Shown: positions 1-8,804, counted from the stretch's first letter. The stretch is 25,183 nt of DNA from CAYPTY01 sp965659005 (GCA_965659005.1 CBFHVG010000067.1:1-25183), one strand, 5' to 3'. Made by a program: numbers and translations. The notes: generated from the letters alone by a model not told the origin.

Positions 1-759
1 ACTTTCGTAATCACTTAAATCTTTCAAAGTGATGAGCCCATTATTACGTTGCATTTCATCTACAATCAGACGCGCTGTCACTCCATTATAAAATCCTTCT
101 CTGCCAAATTTAGAAATCTGATCGAGTGTATTAGCCAAATCTTGCTGAACAAAGAGTTCACCCTCTTCATAGTTTGTAGTGTCAGCTTTAGTGAAGTACC
201 GCTTCGAACTTTCAAATTCAAGGAAGCTATTTTTTGAACCATTCAAGCTTTGTGCCTGTGTATAGGATAATTCATACCCGTTCTTGGCAAGTTCTATTGC
301 AGGGGCAATAACTGTTTCCAGTGGAAGCCTTCCAAAGCGATCCAGTGCTTTAATCATACCATCAACCGTTCCTGGTACACCCACTGCTAACGCACCTTTA
401 GTACTTAAACCAGGTACAATTTCACCATTCTTCAGATACATGTCTTTGGAAGCAGCAGCTGGAGCTTTTTCACGATAATCCAGTGCAGCAAGAGTTCCAT
501 CTTTTAATCGAATCACCATGAATCCACCGCCACCAATATTCCCAGCTCTCGGAAGCGTAACTGCCAGAGCAAACTGGACAGCAACTGCAGCATCTACGGC
601 ATTTCCACCTTGTTTAAGTATTTCTACACCAATTTCTGAAGCTCTTTGTTCTGCAGAAACAACCAGAGCATTTTCATAGGCTTTTGGCCAACCAATCTGA
701 GCATGGATATGAGTGTTTATCAGGAAAAGGAAAAGAAGCAGAGATAAAATTTTCTTCAT
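1..759 (-). CDS. ggt: Gamma-glutamyltransferase, N-terminal part (cut by window edge)
   Basis: The first 253 codons of a gamma-glutamyltransferase, which cleaves and transfers the gamma-glutamyl group of glutathione and related compounds, normally in the periplasm. The start is the ATG at 759-757. Residues 1-20 form a signal peptide (MKK, a run of Leu/Phe, then a likely cut after HIHA). The family signatures follow: NAVDAAVAVQFALAV (53-67), NIGGGGFMV (74-82), DYREKAP (94-100) with the substrate-carboxylate Arg at about 96, and GVPGTVDGM. The self-cleavage Thr of the small subunit would lie beyond the left edge, so activity cannot be judged. It lies 78 bases downstream of xerD on the same strand and probably has its own promoter (797-829). 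The family call is firm. Gamma-glutamyltransferase and cephalosporin-acylase-like members cannot be told apart from this half. Confidence 0.93.
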   Translation of the reverse strand, partial: MKKILSLLLFLFLINTHIHAQIGWPKAYENALVVSAEQRASEIGVEILKQGGNAVDAAVAVQFALAVTLPRAGNIGGGGFMVIRLKDGTLAALDYREKAPAAASKDMYLKNGEIVPGLSTKGALAVGVPGTVDGMIKALDRFGRLPLETVIAPAIELAKNGYELSYTQAQSLNGSKNSFLEFESSKRYFTKADTTNYEEGELFVQQDLANTLDQISKFGREGFYNGVTARLIVDEMQRNNGLITLKDLSDYES

Positions 760-796
760 GTATAGATGTATCGGATAGAACGTTTTTATTGTTGAG

Positions 797-829
797 CTAA
801 AATAGCAGTTTTAATAATGCTAAAGTCAA
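797..829 (-). promoter_or_regulatory. Candidate promoter for ggt
   Basis: Reading the minus strand between xerD and ggt, TTG (829-827) is followed after 22 bases by TATTTTAG (804-797). This resembles the Bacteroidota-type -33 TTG / -7 TAnnTTTG promoter with one mismatch. It lies about 38 bases before the ggt ATG. The call rests on the motif only; the region is AT-rich and chance matches are likely. Confidence 0.27.
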
Positions 830-837
830 CTTGTTAA

Positions 838-1746
838 TCAAGCTCTTGGATGGAATTCCTTGTGGACCTGATGCAGAAATGAACGGTCGACATGAGTGTA
901 TATTTCTGTGGTTAAAATTGAAGCATGTCCCAGCATTTCCTGAACTGCTCTTAAATCAGCTCCTCCTTCGAGTAGGTGAGTTGCGAATGAATGTCTGAAG
1001 ATATGAGGGTAAACATGTTTCTTTACACCAGCTTTTTGAGTGTATTTCTGAACAATATTCCAGATGCTCATTCTACTAAGCGGACCACCTCTCTGGTTCA
1101 GGAATATTTTATTTTCAGCTTTTTCAGGATTATCAGTATTAATGAACTCTGGTCGGGCATATTTCATATAGTGTTCTAGTGCTTCCTGCGCTACTTCACC
1201 TATAGGAACCAATCTTTCTTTTGAACCTTTTCCAATCACTCGAATAAAACCGATTTCAAAAAAGAGGCGGTCCTGTTCAAGTCCAACCAGTTCACTAACT
1301 CTCATTCCTGTAGCATAAAGTGACTCTAGAATAGCCGCGTCCCGAATACCAACAGGCTCTGATGTTTCAACAGCTCCCAAAATGGCATCAATTTCATCAG
1401 CATCCAGTACTTCAGGGAGTTTTTTTGCTTTTTTTGGCAGTTCAATAAGTTCTGCAGGATTTGCTGAGGTCATATCCTCAACTACACAAAATTCATGGAA
1501 CCCGCGAATACTTGAAATGTTTCTGGCAATAGATCCAACTGAAAGGTCAAGACCAATGAGTTCGTCCAGATAATCCTCAATGTGTTTCAGTGTAATTCCG
1601 GAAATATCATTGAGTTTGAGTTCGTTCTGAACATAGGTGAGATAACGCGAAAGATCATTCCTATATGCAACAATGGAATTTTCACTCAATCCCTTCTCCA
1701 GTTTTACAAACTGCAGGTAGTGATTCAATTCCCTTTCAAATTGCAT
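838..1746 (-). CDS. xerD: Site-specific tyrosine recombinase XerD-like
   Basis: A 302-residue tyrosine recombinase of full family length. It has an N-terminal SAM-like core-binding domain (about 1-90) and a C-terminal catalytic domain (about 110-300). All catalytic residues are visible: Arg149 in ATGMRVSEL, Lys173 in GKGSKERLVP, His248 and Arg251 in PHIFRHSFATHLLEGG, His274 in MLGHAS and Tyr283 in EIYTHV. XerD works with XerC at the dif site to resolve chromosome dimers at division. The start codon lies 2 bases after the stop of the upstream HD-phosphodiesterase gene, so the two are probably co-transcribed. There is no integrase-style phage context, and the sequence is typical of housekeeping Xer proteins rather than of a mobile-element integrase. 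XerC versus XerD is assigned by general resemblance and is less certain than the family. Confidence 0.9.
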   Translation of the reverse strand: MQFERELNHYLQFVKLEKGLSENSIVAYRNDLSRYLTYVQNELKLNDISGITLKHIEDYLDELIGLDLSVGSIARNISSIRGFHEFCVVEDMTSANPAELIELPKKAKKLPEVLDADEIDAILGAVETSEPVGIRDAAILESLYATGMRVSELVGLEQDRLFFEIGFIRVIGKGSKERLVPIGEVAQEALEHYMKYARPEFINTDNPEKAENKIFLNQRGGPLSRMSIWNIVQKYTQKAGVKKHVYPHIFRHSFATHLLEGGADLRAVQEMLGHASILTTEIYTHVDRSFLHQVHKEFHPRA

Positions 1747-1748
1747 GA

Positions 1749-4097
1749 TTATTTCTTCTGCGCTTCCTGTTGGGTTGTATTCTCAGCCAGTTTCGCAGTT
1801 TCATCTTCTGGGTATTCAATTCTGCTGTGGTAAACACCAGCCAAAATAGTTAAAAATGCCTGTTTAATAAGTTGAAGATCTCTGAAAGTAAGAGGGCAGT
1901 GACTGAGTTGACCTTCACTCACTTTATCATCAACCAGCTTTCCAATAAGGTTTTTAAGCTTATTGTAAGTTGGATCTTTCATTGCTCTTGAAGCAGCTTC
2001 AATGGTATCCGCAATTAAGACAATACCTGTTTCTTTTGTTGATGGTAGCGGACCTTCATATCTGAAATCTTCTTTCATGATTTCGCTTTTCAATTCCGGA
2101 TCATCTTTAGCCTTTTCATAAAAATATCGAATAACAGAAGTGCCATGATGTGTACGGATGAAATCAATAATCTGGTCAGGAATATTGTTCTCCTCAGCAA
2201 TCTTAATACCTTCAGTCACATGAGCTTTGATTACAAGTGCACTTATCTGTGGTTTGATCTTTTCATGCTCATTTGTATCACCCTGGTTTTCAACGAAATA
2301 CTCAGGTTTATCCATTTTACCAATATCGTGATAAAGAGATCCGACTCTACATAGCAGAGAGTTGGCATTTATTGCAGCAGCAGCAGCTTCAGCAAGGTTT
2401 GCTACCTGTAAACTATGATGGAAAGTACCGGGAGCTTTCATCATCAAGTCTTTGAGTACAGGTCTATTGGTATCGCTGAGTTCAAGAAGAGTAAAATCGG
2501 TAGTCACACGAAATGTCTTCTCAATAAGAAGAATAAACGGATAGGTAAATAAGATGAATAATGAGCTGATTCCAGCCATCATGATGTTAAAACCAAATTC
2601 ATCAATGCTTGAATACCGAGATAAACTAAATCCGCCAATTACGATCACATATGTGATAAATACAATGCCAGGAGTGGTAAAGAAGAATTGAGACCTGTTT
2701 TTAATATCACGCACAGAAAAGACTCCCAAACTACATGCAGCAATTGCTGCTACTGTAAATTCGAAATTATTACCGGCAATCACAGCTGCGATAATTGATA
2801 AGGTGGTAGCAGAAACGATACCGACCCTGGAGTCAAATATGATTGTAAGTATAATCGGCGCAATGGCCAGCGGCATGATATACTCGTTAATACCCTGAAC
2901 ATCAATAATTGAACTCATCACTATAATTACAAGTGATAAGAGTAGAAAAACCAGAAGAAACTTTGAATTATCTTCAACAATTGGTCTTCGATAGAGGAAG
3001 AGGTAGAGGTAAAACATCACGCAGATCATGGTTACAGCCAGAGCTATACCAACGTAACGAAGCCATCTTTCCAGGTCAGTGGCATTTAAAGAACGTGCTT
3101 CAGCCAGGCTATTTAGGATGTTAATTGTCTCCTCAGTTACAATATCACCGCGTCTGATAATAACCTGCCCTTGTGTAATTGCGCCTTTTTTCTTGGAAAT
3201 GTTGGTAATGGCCTCTTGAATTTTTGCTTCAGTATTTGCCTCGCTAAAAATATAATTAGGAGCAATCACTGTACTGAATAACTCTACTCCTAACTGTGTA
3301 TTTGATTCATTAAAAAACCTGGAGAGCCTGAATTGAGCAAATTCAATAGCCTCATTTCGGTCTCGAACATTGTCGACATTTAAAGTACGCTCTGTACTTT
3401 CTCTTAAGTCTCGAACAGTAATCTCGGATGAACTCAGTTTACTCTTATTTAAATTTATAATCCCGTCATTTAACAGATTATTAATAATGATGTTAAGTCT
3501 TTGTCTAAGAGCGTTGAAGACCAGCCTGTTGTCACCAAGATCATTGGAATAGACATCATAGTAAGAATCAAGCAAAACCTGCCATGAGTCATCGCTTAGC
3601 TGAACACTAGTTCTTGAAAGCTCTGTAGCGAAACGAAGGCTGTCATTAAATGAAGCTGCATCACTGAGTTCTTTTGAATCCTGCCATTCAGTGTAGGCAT
3701 CCAGTACTGGCTGAATTCGAAGAGCTACTGTGTCTATCCTGTTATTTATGGTGATGTTTGCACCACGACGAATTACATAGATAGGAAGAGTATTAGCTCT
3801 GATTTCATATTCTTCATCCTGTATCTCTTCTAATGTCTTATTTAAAGAGAATGTAAAAGGTGCCACTAAGTCATTATCTCTCCATGGTTGAAGAACCTCA
3901 TAATTGGTAGTTCTTTGCAGATTTCCAAAGGGGAGAGAGAGGAATATGACAATCAGAAAGCCAATAAAGATACTGCTTCTGATGATCAAACTATTTTTGA
4001 TGGTCCGTTTTTGCTCTTCCTTCTTTTTCTTATCCCCAACCATCGGGATAGATTCTTTTTTCTTAGGAGCCAGACCTATTTTTGATAAAAAATTCAT
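1749..4097 (-). CDS. pgpH: 7TM-HD family membrane phosphohydrolase (PgpH-like, probable c-di-AMP phosphodiesterase)
   Basis: A 782-residue membrane HD-domain protein with the 7TMR-HDED/7TM/HD layout. A basic N-terminus is followed by one membrane segment (about 38-56), a long extracytoplasmic region (about 60-340), a cluster of membrane segments (about 347-527) and a cytoplasmic HD domain (about 555-760). HD residues visible are His561 (GTFHHSLQ), His590-Asp591 (SLYHDIGKMDKPEYF), His626, the His650-His651 pair and Asp697 (IADTIEAA), so the metal site looks intact. Characterised relatives such as Listeria PgpH hydrolyse cyclic di-AMP; the substrate here is inferred. The tail (765-782) is Glu/Gln/Lys-rich and poorly conserved. 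The gene lies 67 bases downstream of ligA and 2 bases upstream of xerD, in the same direction. Confidence 0.88.
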   Translation of the reverse strand: MNFLSKIGLAPKKKESIPMVGDKKKKEEQKRTIKNSLIIRSSIFIGFLIVIFLSLPFGNLQRTTNYEVLQPWRDNDLVAPFTFSLNKTLEEIQDEEYEIRANTLPIYVIRRGANITINNRIDTVALRIQPVLDAYTEWQDSKELSDAASFNDSLRFATELSRTSVQLSDDSWQVLLDSYYDVYSNDLGDNRLVFNALRQRLNIIINNLLNDGIINLNKSKLSSSEITVRDLRESTERTLNVDNVRDRNEAIEFAQFRLSRFFNESNTQLGVELFSTVIAPNYIFSEANTEAKIQEAITNISKKKGAITQGQVIIRRGDIVTEETINILNSLAEARSLNATDLERWLRYVGIALAVTMICVMFYLYLFLYRRPIVEDNSKFLLVFLLLSLVIIVMSSIIDVQGINEYIMPLAIAPIILTIIFDSRVGIVSATTLSIIAAVIAGNNFEFTVAAIAACSLGVFSVRDIKNRSQFFFTTPGIVFITYVIVIGGFSLSRYSSIDEFGFNIMMAGISSLFILFTYPFILLIEKTFRVTTDFTLLELSDTNRPVLKDLMMKAPGTFHHSLQVANLAEAAAAAINANSLLCRVGSLYHDIGKMDKPEYFVENQGDTNEHEKIKPQISALVIKAHVTEGIKIAEENNIPDQIIDFIRTHHGTSVIRYFYEKAKDDPELKSEIMKEDFRYEGPLPSTKETGIVLIADTIEAASRAMKDPTYNKLKNLIGKLVDDKVSEGQLSHCPLTFRDLQLIKQAFLTILAGVYHSRIEYPEDETAKLAENTTQQEAQKK

Positions 4098-4164
4098 TCT
4101 TCCACTTGCCGTCTTGTGGTTGCTGATTTGTTCAGCGTTTTAAAAAATCTACGTTAATTGAACT

Positions 4165-6159
4165 TCATTCGCCAATTAATTCAAGGAAGGTCTTTTCGTC
4201 AAGAATACTGATGCCAAGATCTTTAGCTTTTTGCAATTTAAATCCTGCAGATTCACCTGCAAGCACATAATCTGTATTTTTACTTACAGATGAGGCTGTT
4301 TTACCACCATGTTTTTCTATCAGTTCTGATGCTTCCTTTCTTCCTAATGTTGGAAGTGTGCCTGTTAAGACAATCTTTTTACCCTCCAGGACATTAGAAC
4401 TAAGTTGAGCCTGCTTTTTTTCAAATTGAAGTCCATTCAATTGTAGACGTTCAATGAGTTCATGATTATGAGGCTCACTGAAGAAACTCACAACAGATTC
4501 AGCAATTTTAGGTCCAATTGCATCAACTGAAAGTAATTCTTCTTCATTTGCATTCATTAAGCTTTGCATAGTCGGGAATGCTTTTGCCAGATCTTTAGCA
4601 ACAGTTTTTCCCACAAACCGAATACCTAATGCATACAATACTCTTTCATAGGGTTGCTGCTTACTGCTTTCTATACCATCAATTAGATTCTGTGCAGACT
4701 TCTCTGCCATTCTATCTAATTCAGCAATCTGATCCCTTTGTAGCTCATAAATATCAGCATAAGTATTAATGAGTTTAGCATTAACTAACTGATCAACAAC
4801 AGATTCACCAAGACCCTCAATATCGAGAGCATCCCTCGAAGAAAAGTGTTCAATTCTACTTCTAACCTGTGGCGGACAAACAGTATTGACACACCTCCAG
4901 GCAACTTCCCCATCAAATTTTACAAGGGGTGTATTGCATTCGGGGCATCTATCAGGGAAAATAAACTCCTTACCCCGAGATTCATTATCCGGATCAACTA
5001 CAGCGACAATCTGAGGAATTATTTCACCTGCTTTCTCAACCAGAACTGTATCTCCGATTCGAATATCCTTTCTGCGAATCTCATCTTCATTATGAAGAGA
5101 AGCTCTTTTAACCGTTGTGCCAGCCAATAAAACAGGATCTAATTCGGCTACAGGGGTAATTGATCCTAGTCGCCCAACCTGTAGTGTAATATCATTCAAT
5201 GTTGTAGTAGCTTGTTCAGCTTCAAATTTAAAAGCTATTGCCCAACGGGGAAATTTTGATGTGTTGCCTAATTGCTCTCTGAAAGAAGTCTGATTAATTT
5301 TTATTACAACCCCATCTGTATCATATGGCAGTGAATGTCTCAATTCATCCCAGTTTTTTATTACATCATGAACTTTTGAAATATTATCACAGATTTCTGT
5401 GTAGCCAGAAAGCGGGAAACCAAAAGATTTAATTAGCTCTGTTTTCTCCTTTTGGGTTGGCTCAAAATTGTTTTCAAACAAAATATCGAATGCAAAAAAC
5501 CGAATAGGTCGTTGAGCTACTGCAACCGGGTCTTGCATTTTCAATGAACCAGCGGTTGAGTTTCTGGGGTTCATAAAAACATCCAGACCATCTTCTTCAC
5601 GCTTTTTGTTGAGTCTTGCGAATGCAGCTCTTTCCATATAAGCTTCTCCGCGTACCTCAACAACTTCAGGATAGTTACCTTTCAGTTTTAGAGGAATATC
5701 ACGAATGGTTTTTACATTCCGTGTTATGTCATCACCCTTTGTTCCATCTCCACGAGTTGCTCCCAGAACCAAATTACCATTTTCATATCGTAGCCGGATG
5801 GAAGCTCCATCAAATTTTAATTCGGTTAGGTAGTTGTAGTCAGAGTGGCCTAATATTTTTTGAACGCGGGCATCAAAATCGTTTAACTCATCCTCGTTAT
5901 AAGTGTTATCAAGGCTAAGCATAGGTACAGGATGCACCACTGAAGCAAATTCTTTTGACGGTTCTCCACCTACTCTCTGTGTTGGAGAATCAACGGTAGC
6001 CAGATTGAATTGATTCTCTAATTGCTCGAGTTCTTTAAGGGATTCATCAAACTCACGATCACTTATGAAAGGGGCAGCATCTTGATAATAAGCTTCATTA
6101 GCCCGATTCAGTAAATTCCTTAATTCCTCAACCCTAATGGCCGCTTCACCTTGGGTCAT
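4165..6159 (-). CDS. ligA: NAD+-dependent DNA ligase LigA
   Basis: A complete 664-residue NAD+-dependent DNA ligase, which seals nicks during replication and repair. The domain order is canonical: Ia domain (1-70), adenylation domain with the nucleophile Lys115 in ELKFDGAS, OB fold (about 318-400), a zinc finger with Cys405, Cys408, Cys423 and Cys428, helix-hairpin-helix repeats (about 435-575), and a C-terminal BRCT domain (about 589-664) containing KIVLTGTLPTLGR. Other ligase motifs include GEAYM (171-175), TDGVVIKIN (281-289) and WAIAFKFEAEQA (306-317). The start ATG overlaps the stop of rodZ by 4 bases (ATGA), which implies translational coupling. Nothing is missing, and this is probably the organism's essential replicative ligase. 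Confidence 0.97.
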   Translation of the reverse strand: MTQGEAAIRVEELRNLLNRANEAYYQDAAPFISDREFDESLKELEQLENQFNLATVDSPTQRVGGEPSKEFASVVHPVPMLSLDNTYNEDELNDFDARVQKILGHSDYNYLTELKFDGASIRLRYENGNLVLGATRGDGTKGDDITRNVKTIRDIPLKLKGNYPEVVEVRGEAYMERAAFARLNKKREEDGLDVFMNPRNSTAGSLKMQDPVAVAQRPIRFFAFDILFENNFEPTQKEKTELIKSFGFPLSGYTEICDNISKVHDVIKNWDELRHSLPYDTDGVVIKINQTSFREQLGNTSKFPRWAIAFKFEAEQATTTLNDITLQVGRLGSITPVAELDPVLLAGTTVKRASLHNEDEIRRKDIRIGDTVLVEKAGEIIPQIVAVVDPDNESRGKEFIFPDRCPECNTPLVKFDGEVAWRCVNTVCPPQVRSRIEHFSSRDALDIEGLGESVVDQLVNAKLINTYADIYELQRDQIAELDRMAEKSAQNLIDGIESSKQQPYERVLYALGIRFVGKTVAKDLAKAFPTMQSLMNANEEELLSVDAIGPKIAESVVSFFSEPHNHELIERLQLNGLQFEKKQAQLSSNVLEGKKIVLTGTLPTLGRKEASELIEKHGGKTASSVSKNTDYVLAGESAGFKLQKAKDLGISILDEKTFLELIGE

Positions 6160-7295
6160 CTCAAATCAGAAGCATTGATTATGGATGTTGGAGCACCTTC
6201 ATCGAAAGGAAATTCATCAGGAGCAGGCATTCTGAATGTAGAATCATTTTCAAATATGTTTCTTGTGATCATCACGGAATTGAAAGTAGGATTAAAATAC
6301 TGCTGTCTGAAATTTTCAACTATATGACCATTAAACAGAAGTAGCATTCGGCTATACTGTCCACGAACTAAAAGAGTGTCTCTGAACTGAAATCTGAAAG
6401 CTTCACCTTGTTCAATCCAGTAGGGGTTTGTTTGTGATGATAAATCAGATGTTACACGTACCGGCTCAAGTTTGTCGAATGCAGCATAAACCAAAATTTC
6501 GAGTGTATCTGAATCAACACTCGGATAGATAGATTCCTCTGCCTGTTGCTGAACTGAATTGTCTTCGTTTATAGGAGGCTGAACTGGATCAACGATCATT
6601 TCCGGGATGTCATCATTTGACTCCTCTGTATTATCGGCTTCATTAGAAGTGATTTCTTCTGATTCTCCCTTCTTATCAGTTTCAATTCCAAAGATTTCAG
6701 CTCTGAATACAAATATTGCTCCTGCAATTATGATGATGAGTATGAATGCGCTCGCTAATATCCAGATTCTGGATTTAACTTCTGGATCTGAGAATTTCTT
6801 ACCCATTCCAACCCAATCAATACTATCTACGGTGGGTGGTTTTGGTGATGCTACATATGCAGGCGTTGTTTCGGATGCTTTTGTAGATGGTACAGATTGA
6901 TGTTTAACTGTTTCACCAACTGATTCAGAATCCTTATTAGCTAAAGCATCTGTTTCGATGGTTGGTGATTTTTTATCATCCAGTTCAAACAGAGGGTAGG
7001 TTTTAGGTTTCATTTCCTGATCCAGAAGAATTTCATTCTTATAGATCCCAACCTCATATGCGTCCAGTGAAGCTACCAGCACATCATCATCGATTTTTAG
7101 TGCTTTTCCATAGCTGCGCACAAAACTGCGAATGTATGTCTTATACTGATCAGGAGTATTTTCAAATAGGCTACCATCTTCGAGCTGTTTAAGAGTAGAC
7201 AAAGGAATCTTGGTAAGAGATTGAATCTCTTCCAGGCTCATATTTTTCTCTTTTCTGACGGCGGCTAAATCAAGTCCAATTGAGGGCATAAGCAT
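6156..7295 (-). CDS. rodZ: RodZ-like helix-turn-helix membrane protein
   Basis: A 379-residue protein with RodZ architecture: a cytoplasmic Xre-type HTH domain (about 5-75; SLEEIQSLTKIPLSTLKQLE is typical), an acidic and Pro/Ser/Thr-rich linker (about 95-165), one membrane segment (about 177-197), an acidic periplasmic linker and a C-terminal beta domain of DUF4115 type (about 268-350). RodZ links MreB filaments to the cell-wall elongation machinery and sets rod shape; some members also bind DNA or mRNA. The conserved MPSIGLDLAAVRKEKN suggests that the true start may be Met3 (7289) rather than Met1. The gene heads the rodZ-ligA-pgpH-xerD run and diverges from comF over a 97-base spacer. The family call is good; the function in this organism is inferred. 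Confidence 0.82.
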   Translation of the reverse strand: MLMPSIGLDLAAVRKEKNMSLEEIQSLTKIPLSTLKQLEDGSLFENTPDQYKTYIRSFVRSYGKALKIDDDVLVASLDAYEVGIYKNEILLDQEMKPKTYPLFELDDKKSPTIETDALANKDSESVGETVKHQSVPSTKASETTPAYVASPKPPTVDSIDWVGMGKKFSDPEVKSRIWILASAFILIIIIAGAIFVFRAEIFGIETDKKGESEEITSNEADNTEESNDDIPEMIVDPVQPPINEDNSVQQQAEESIYPSVDSDTLEILVYAAFDKLEPVRVTSDLSSQTNPYWIEQGEAFRFQFRDTLLVRGQYSRMLLLFNGHIVENFRQQYFNPTFNSVMITRNIFENDSTFRMPAPDEFPFDEGAPTSIINASDLR

Positions 7296-7339
7296 CTTTA
7301 GTTGAGCACTTTTTTGTGAATCTAATTAATAATTGAACA

Positions 7340-7369
7340 TTGTAAAAGCAGTTAATGTCTAATAACTTG
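7340..7369 (+). promoter_or_regulatory. Candidate promoter for comF
   Basis: TTG (7340-7342), a 20-base spacer, then TAACTTG (7363-7369) resembles the Bacteroidota TTG / TAnnTTTG promoter, with one T missing from the -7 box. Transcription would start about 7-10 bases further on, giving a leader of about 15-20 bases before the comF ATG. The call rests on the motif only. Confidence 0.3.
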
Positions 7370-7382
7370 ATTTCAAATCAAG
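7366..7382. repeat. Perfect 8-bp palindrome with a single central base, in front of comF
   Basis: CTTGATTT, a central C, then AAATCAAG form a perfect inverted repeat 10 bases before the comF start. It overlaps the proposed -7 box and start of transcription, where an operator would sit. It has no following T-run, so it is not a terminator. A one-base centre also makes an RNA hairpin unlikely, since a loop would cost two pairs or more. I did not find a second copy by eye. Confidence 0.4.
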
Positions 7383-7392
7383 AGAGAGTAAC

Positions 7393-8088
7393 ATGTTGAA
7401 ATCATATTTGAGAGATATCAGGCAAGGATTGGAACACTTAATCTTTCCGAGAGTATGTGTTTCCTGCTCACATTTATTGGGTGAATTTGAGTTTAGATTA
7501 TGTAAAAACTGCCTTAAAAATGGCTTTGAAAGGTATGATCACAATAATGATTATATAATAAAACCCAATTTAGTGACTCATATCTATTCATTATATGAGT
7601 TTGATAAAGGTGGCAGACTTCAAGATGTGTTACATAAATTTAAGTATCAGTTTCATAAAGAAATTGGATACGATTTTGGAAGATTTCTCGGAAAAGAATT
7701 CAAGGATATTTGGTCGGATGATTTTTGTTCAGACGAAACAGTAGTCATTTCAGTGCCATTACATACCGCCAAAAAAAGAAAAAGAGGTTATAATCAGGCA
7801 TTTGAAATAGCAAGAGGAGTTTCTTCTGCATTGAATTTAAGATTAGAAGATGACGACAGCATCATAAGAGAGAAGAAAACAGGAACTCAGACTATATTTG
7901 GGCTTAAAAACAGGGCTCAAAATATAAAGGGTGCATTTAAGATGAACGCGAAAGAGCAGCTTGAGGGTAAAAACATTATTTTGGTCGATGATGTGTTTAC
8001 GACAGGTGCTACAACTTTTGAGTTAGCTAAACTCCTGGAAAGTGTACACGTCGGTAATATCAATATTTTAACAGTGGCTAGGGCTTAA
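7393..8088 (+). CDS. comF: ComF family phosphoribosyltransferase-like protein
   Basis: A 231-residue ComF/GntX family protein. The N-terminus carries a four-cysteine zinc site (Cys22, Cys25, Cys37, Cys40), and the C-terminal half is a type I phosphoribosyltransferase fold with the PRPP loop IILVDDVFTTGAT (195-207). The conserved RGYNQAFEIA (131-140) is diagnostic for the family. In naturally competent bacteria ComF acts with the ComFA helicase in DNA uptake, and it is also found in non-competent species, so a competence role here is only a possibility. No comFA or other competence gene is visible. The stop codon is one base from the start of the next gene, which implies co-transcription with the membrane protein at 8090. 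Confidence 0.9.
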   Translation: MLKSYLRDIRQGLEHLIFPRVCVSCSHLLGEFEFRLCKNCLKNGFERYDHNNDYIIKPNLVTHIYSLYEFDKGGRLQDVLHKFKYQFHKEIGYDFGRFLGKEFKDIWSDDFCSDETVVISVPLHTAKKRKRGYNQAFEIARGVSSALNLRLEDDDSIIREKKTGTQTIFGLKNRAQNIKGAFKMNAKEQLEGKNIILVDDVFTTGATTFELAKLLESVHVGNINILTVARA

Positions 8089-8089
8089 T

Positions 8090-8728
8090 ATGGCTGGCGA
8101 TGAACAAAGTGCATTAATGGAAACACCATTCGGAATACTTTCACCGGGTGGTAACTGGTACTTCATAAGCAGAGACCAAATTCAGAAGTATACCCCAGGT
8201 TTATTGGACATCTATTCACTTGAATTCTTACTCAAGATTGCTGATCGGTGGATGCAAAGCAGTAGCAGTTTAAGTCTTATTGCTTTTGCAATCATGTTCA
8301 TTCTTCAAGTAAACGTGTATATAGCCTTTATTGGAAGTATTCTTATCTATCTGGCCTGGTCTAATTTTAAATCCGCATTTGTTACTGTATTGACCAGCGG
8401 TATTGTTCGTCTTATCAGTAATAACATATTCATATATGTGTTTAGTCTGGTGTTTTTCTCTTATCTGGGAATGAAGGAGTTTTATGAATATTTAACTGTG
8501 GCTTTCATTCTCTTCGTAATTGTGAAATTTCCATTGTTGAAGCTTATTAAAGACCGCGCCAGTCTTATGATTCGAAAAAGTGGTTTTAAGTCTGAAGAAG
8601 ATAAAGTCTTCAATATGGTATTGATTAAGTATGCAATGTCGGAAGGTATTTTAACGAAGGGAGTTAAAGATATTGAGACTCAGCTTTTTGATCTTATCCA
8701 TTACAATCGTAATCGGAAAAATGGATAA
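8090..8728 (+). CDS. Membrane protein of unknown function
   Basis: A 212-residue protein that I do not recognise. The first 55 residues look soluble (PFGILSPGGNWYFISRD, 13-29, is distinctive). Residues about 60-152 hold three or four hydrophobic segments (about 61-90, 95-127 and 131-152). The last 60 residues are hydrophilic and charged (KSGFKSEEDKVFNMVLIKYA) and resemble a cytoplasmic helical tail. No catalytic motif stands out. The ATG lies one base after the comF stop; Met10 (8117) is an alternative start. Its coding bias matches its neighbours, so it is very likely a real gene. Its position behind comF gives only a weak hint of a shared role. Confidence 0.75.
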   Translation: MAGDEQSALMETPFGILSPGGNWYFISRDQIQKYTPGLLDIYSLEFLLKIADRWMQSSSSLSLIAFAIMFILQVNVYIAFIGSILIYLAWSNFKSAFVTVLTSGIVRLISNNIFIYVFSLVFFSYLGMKEFYEYLTVAFILFVIVKFPLLKLIKDRASLMIRKSGFKSEEDKVFNMVLIKYAMSEGILTKGVKDIETQLFDLIHYNRNRKNG

Positions 8729-8804
8729 GAAATACATTATCCTTACCTTTAGAGCTTAATAGCGTCACACATTTCTATCAAATCAGAAAGTTTAAAAACA
8801 GCTC

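Noticed and set aside
838..1746. Tyrosine recombinase as the integrase of a mobile element
   Set aside because: Its length and motifs are those of housekeeping Xer proteins, it is packed with pgpH, and no att repeats, tRNA or phage genes are near.
4122..4136. Stem-loop GCTGA-TTTGT-TCAGC between ligA and the HD-phosphodiesterase gene
   Set aside because: Only five pairs, and in the direction of transcription (minus) no T-run follows; the T-run on the plus side serves no plus-strand gene.
4846..5130. Open frame of 94 codons on the plus strand inside ligA
   Set aside because: It lies antisense to the conserved zinc-finger and OB regions of ligA, and its translation has no recognisable features.
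5616..5918. Open frame of 100 codons on the plus strand inside ligA
   Set aside because: Antisense to the conserved adenylation domain; the translation is low-complexity and His/Leu-rich, typical of a shadow frame.
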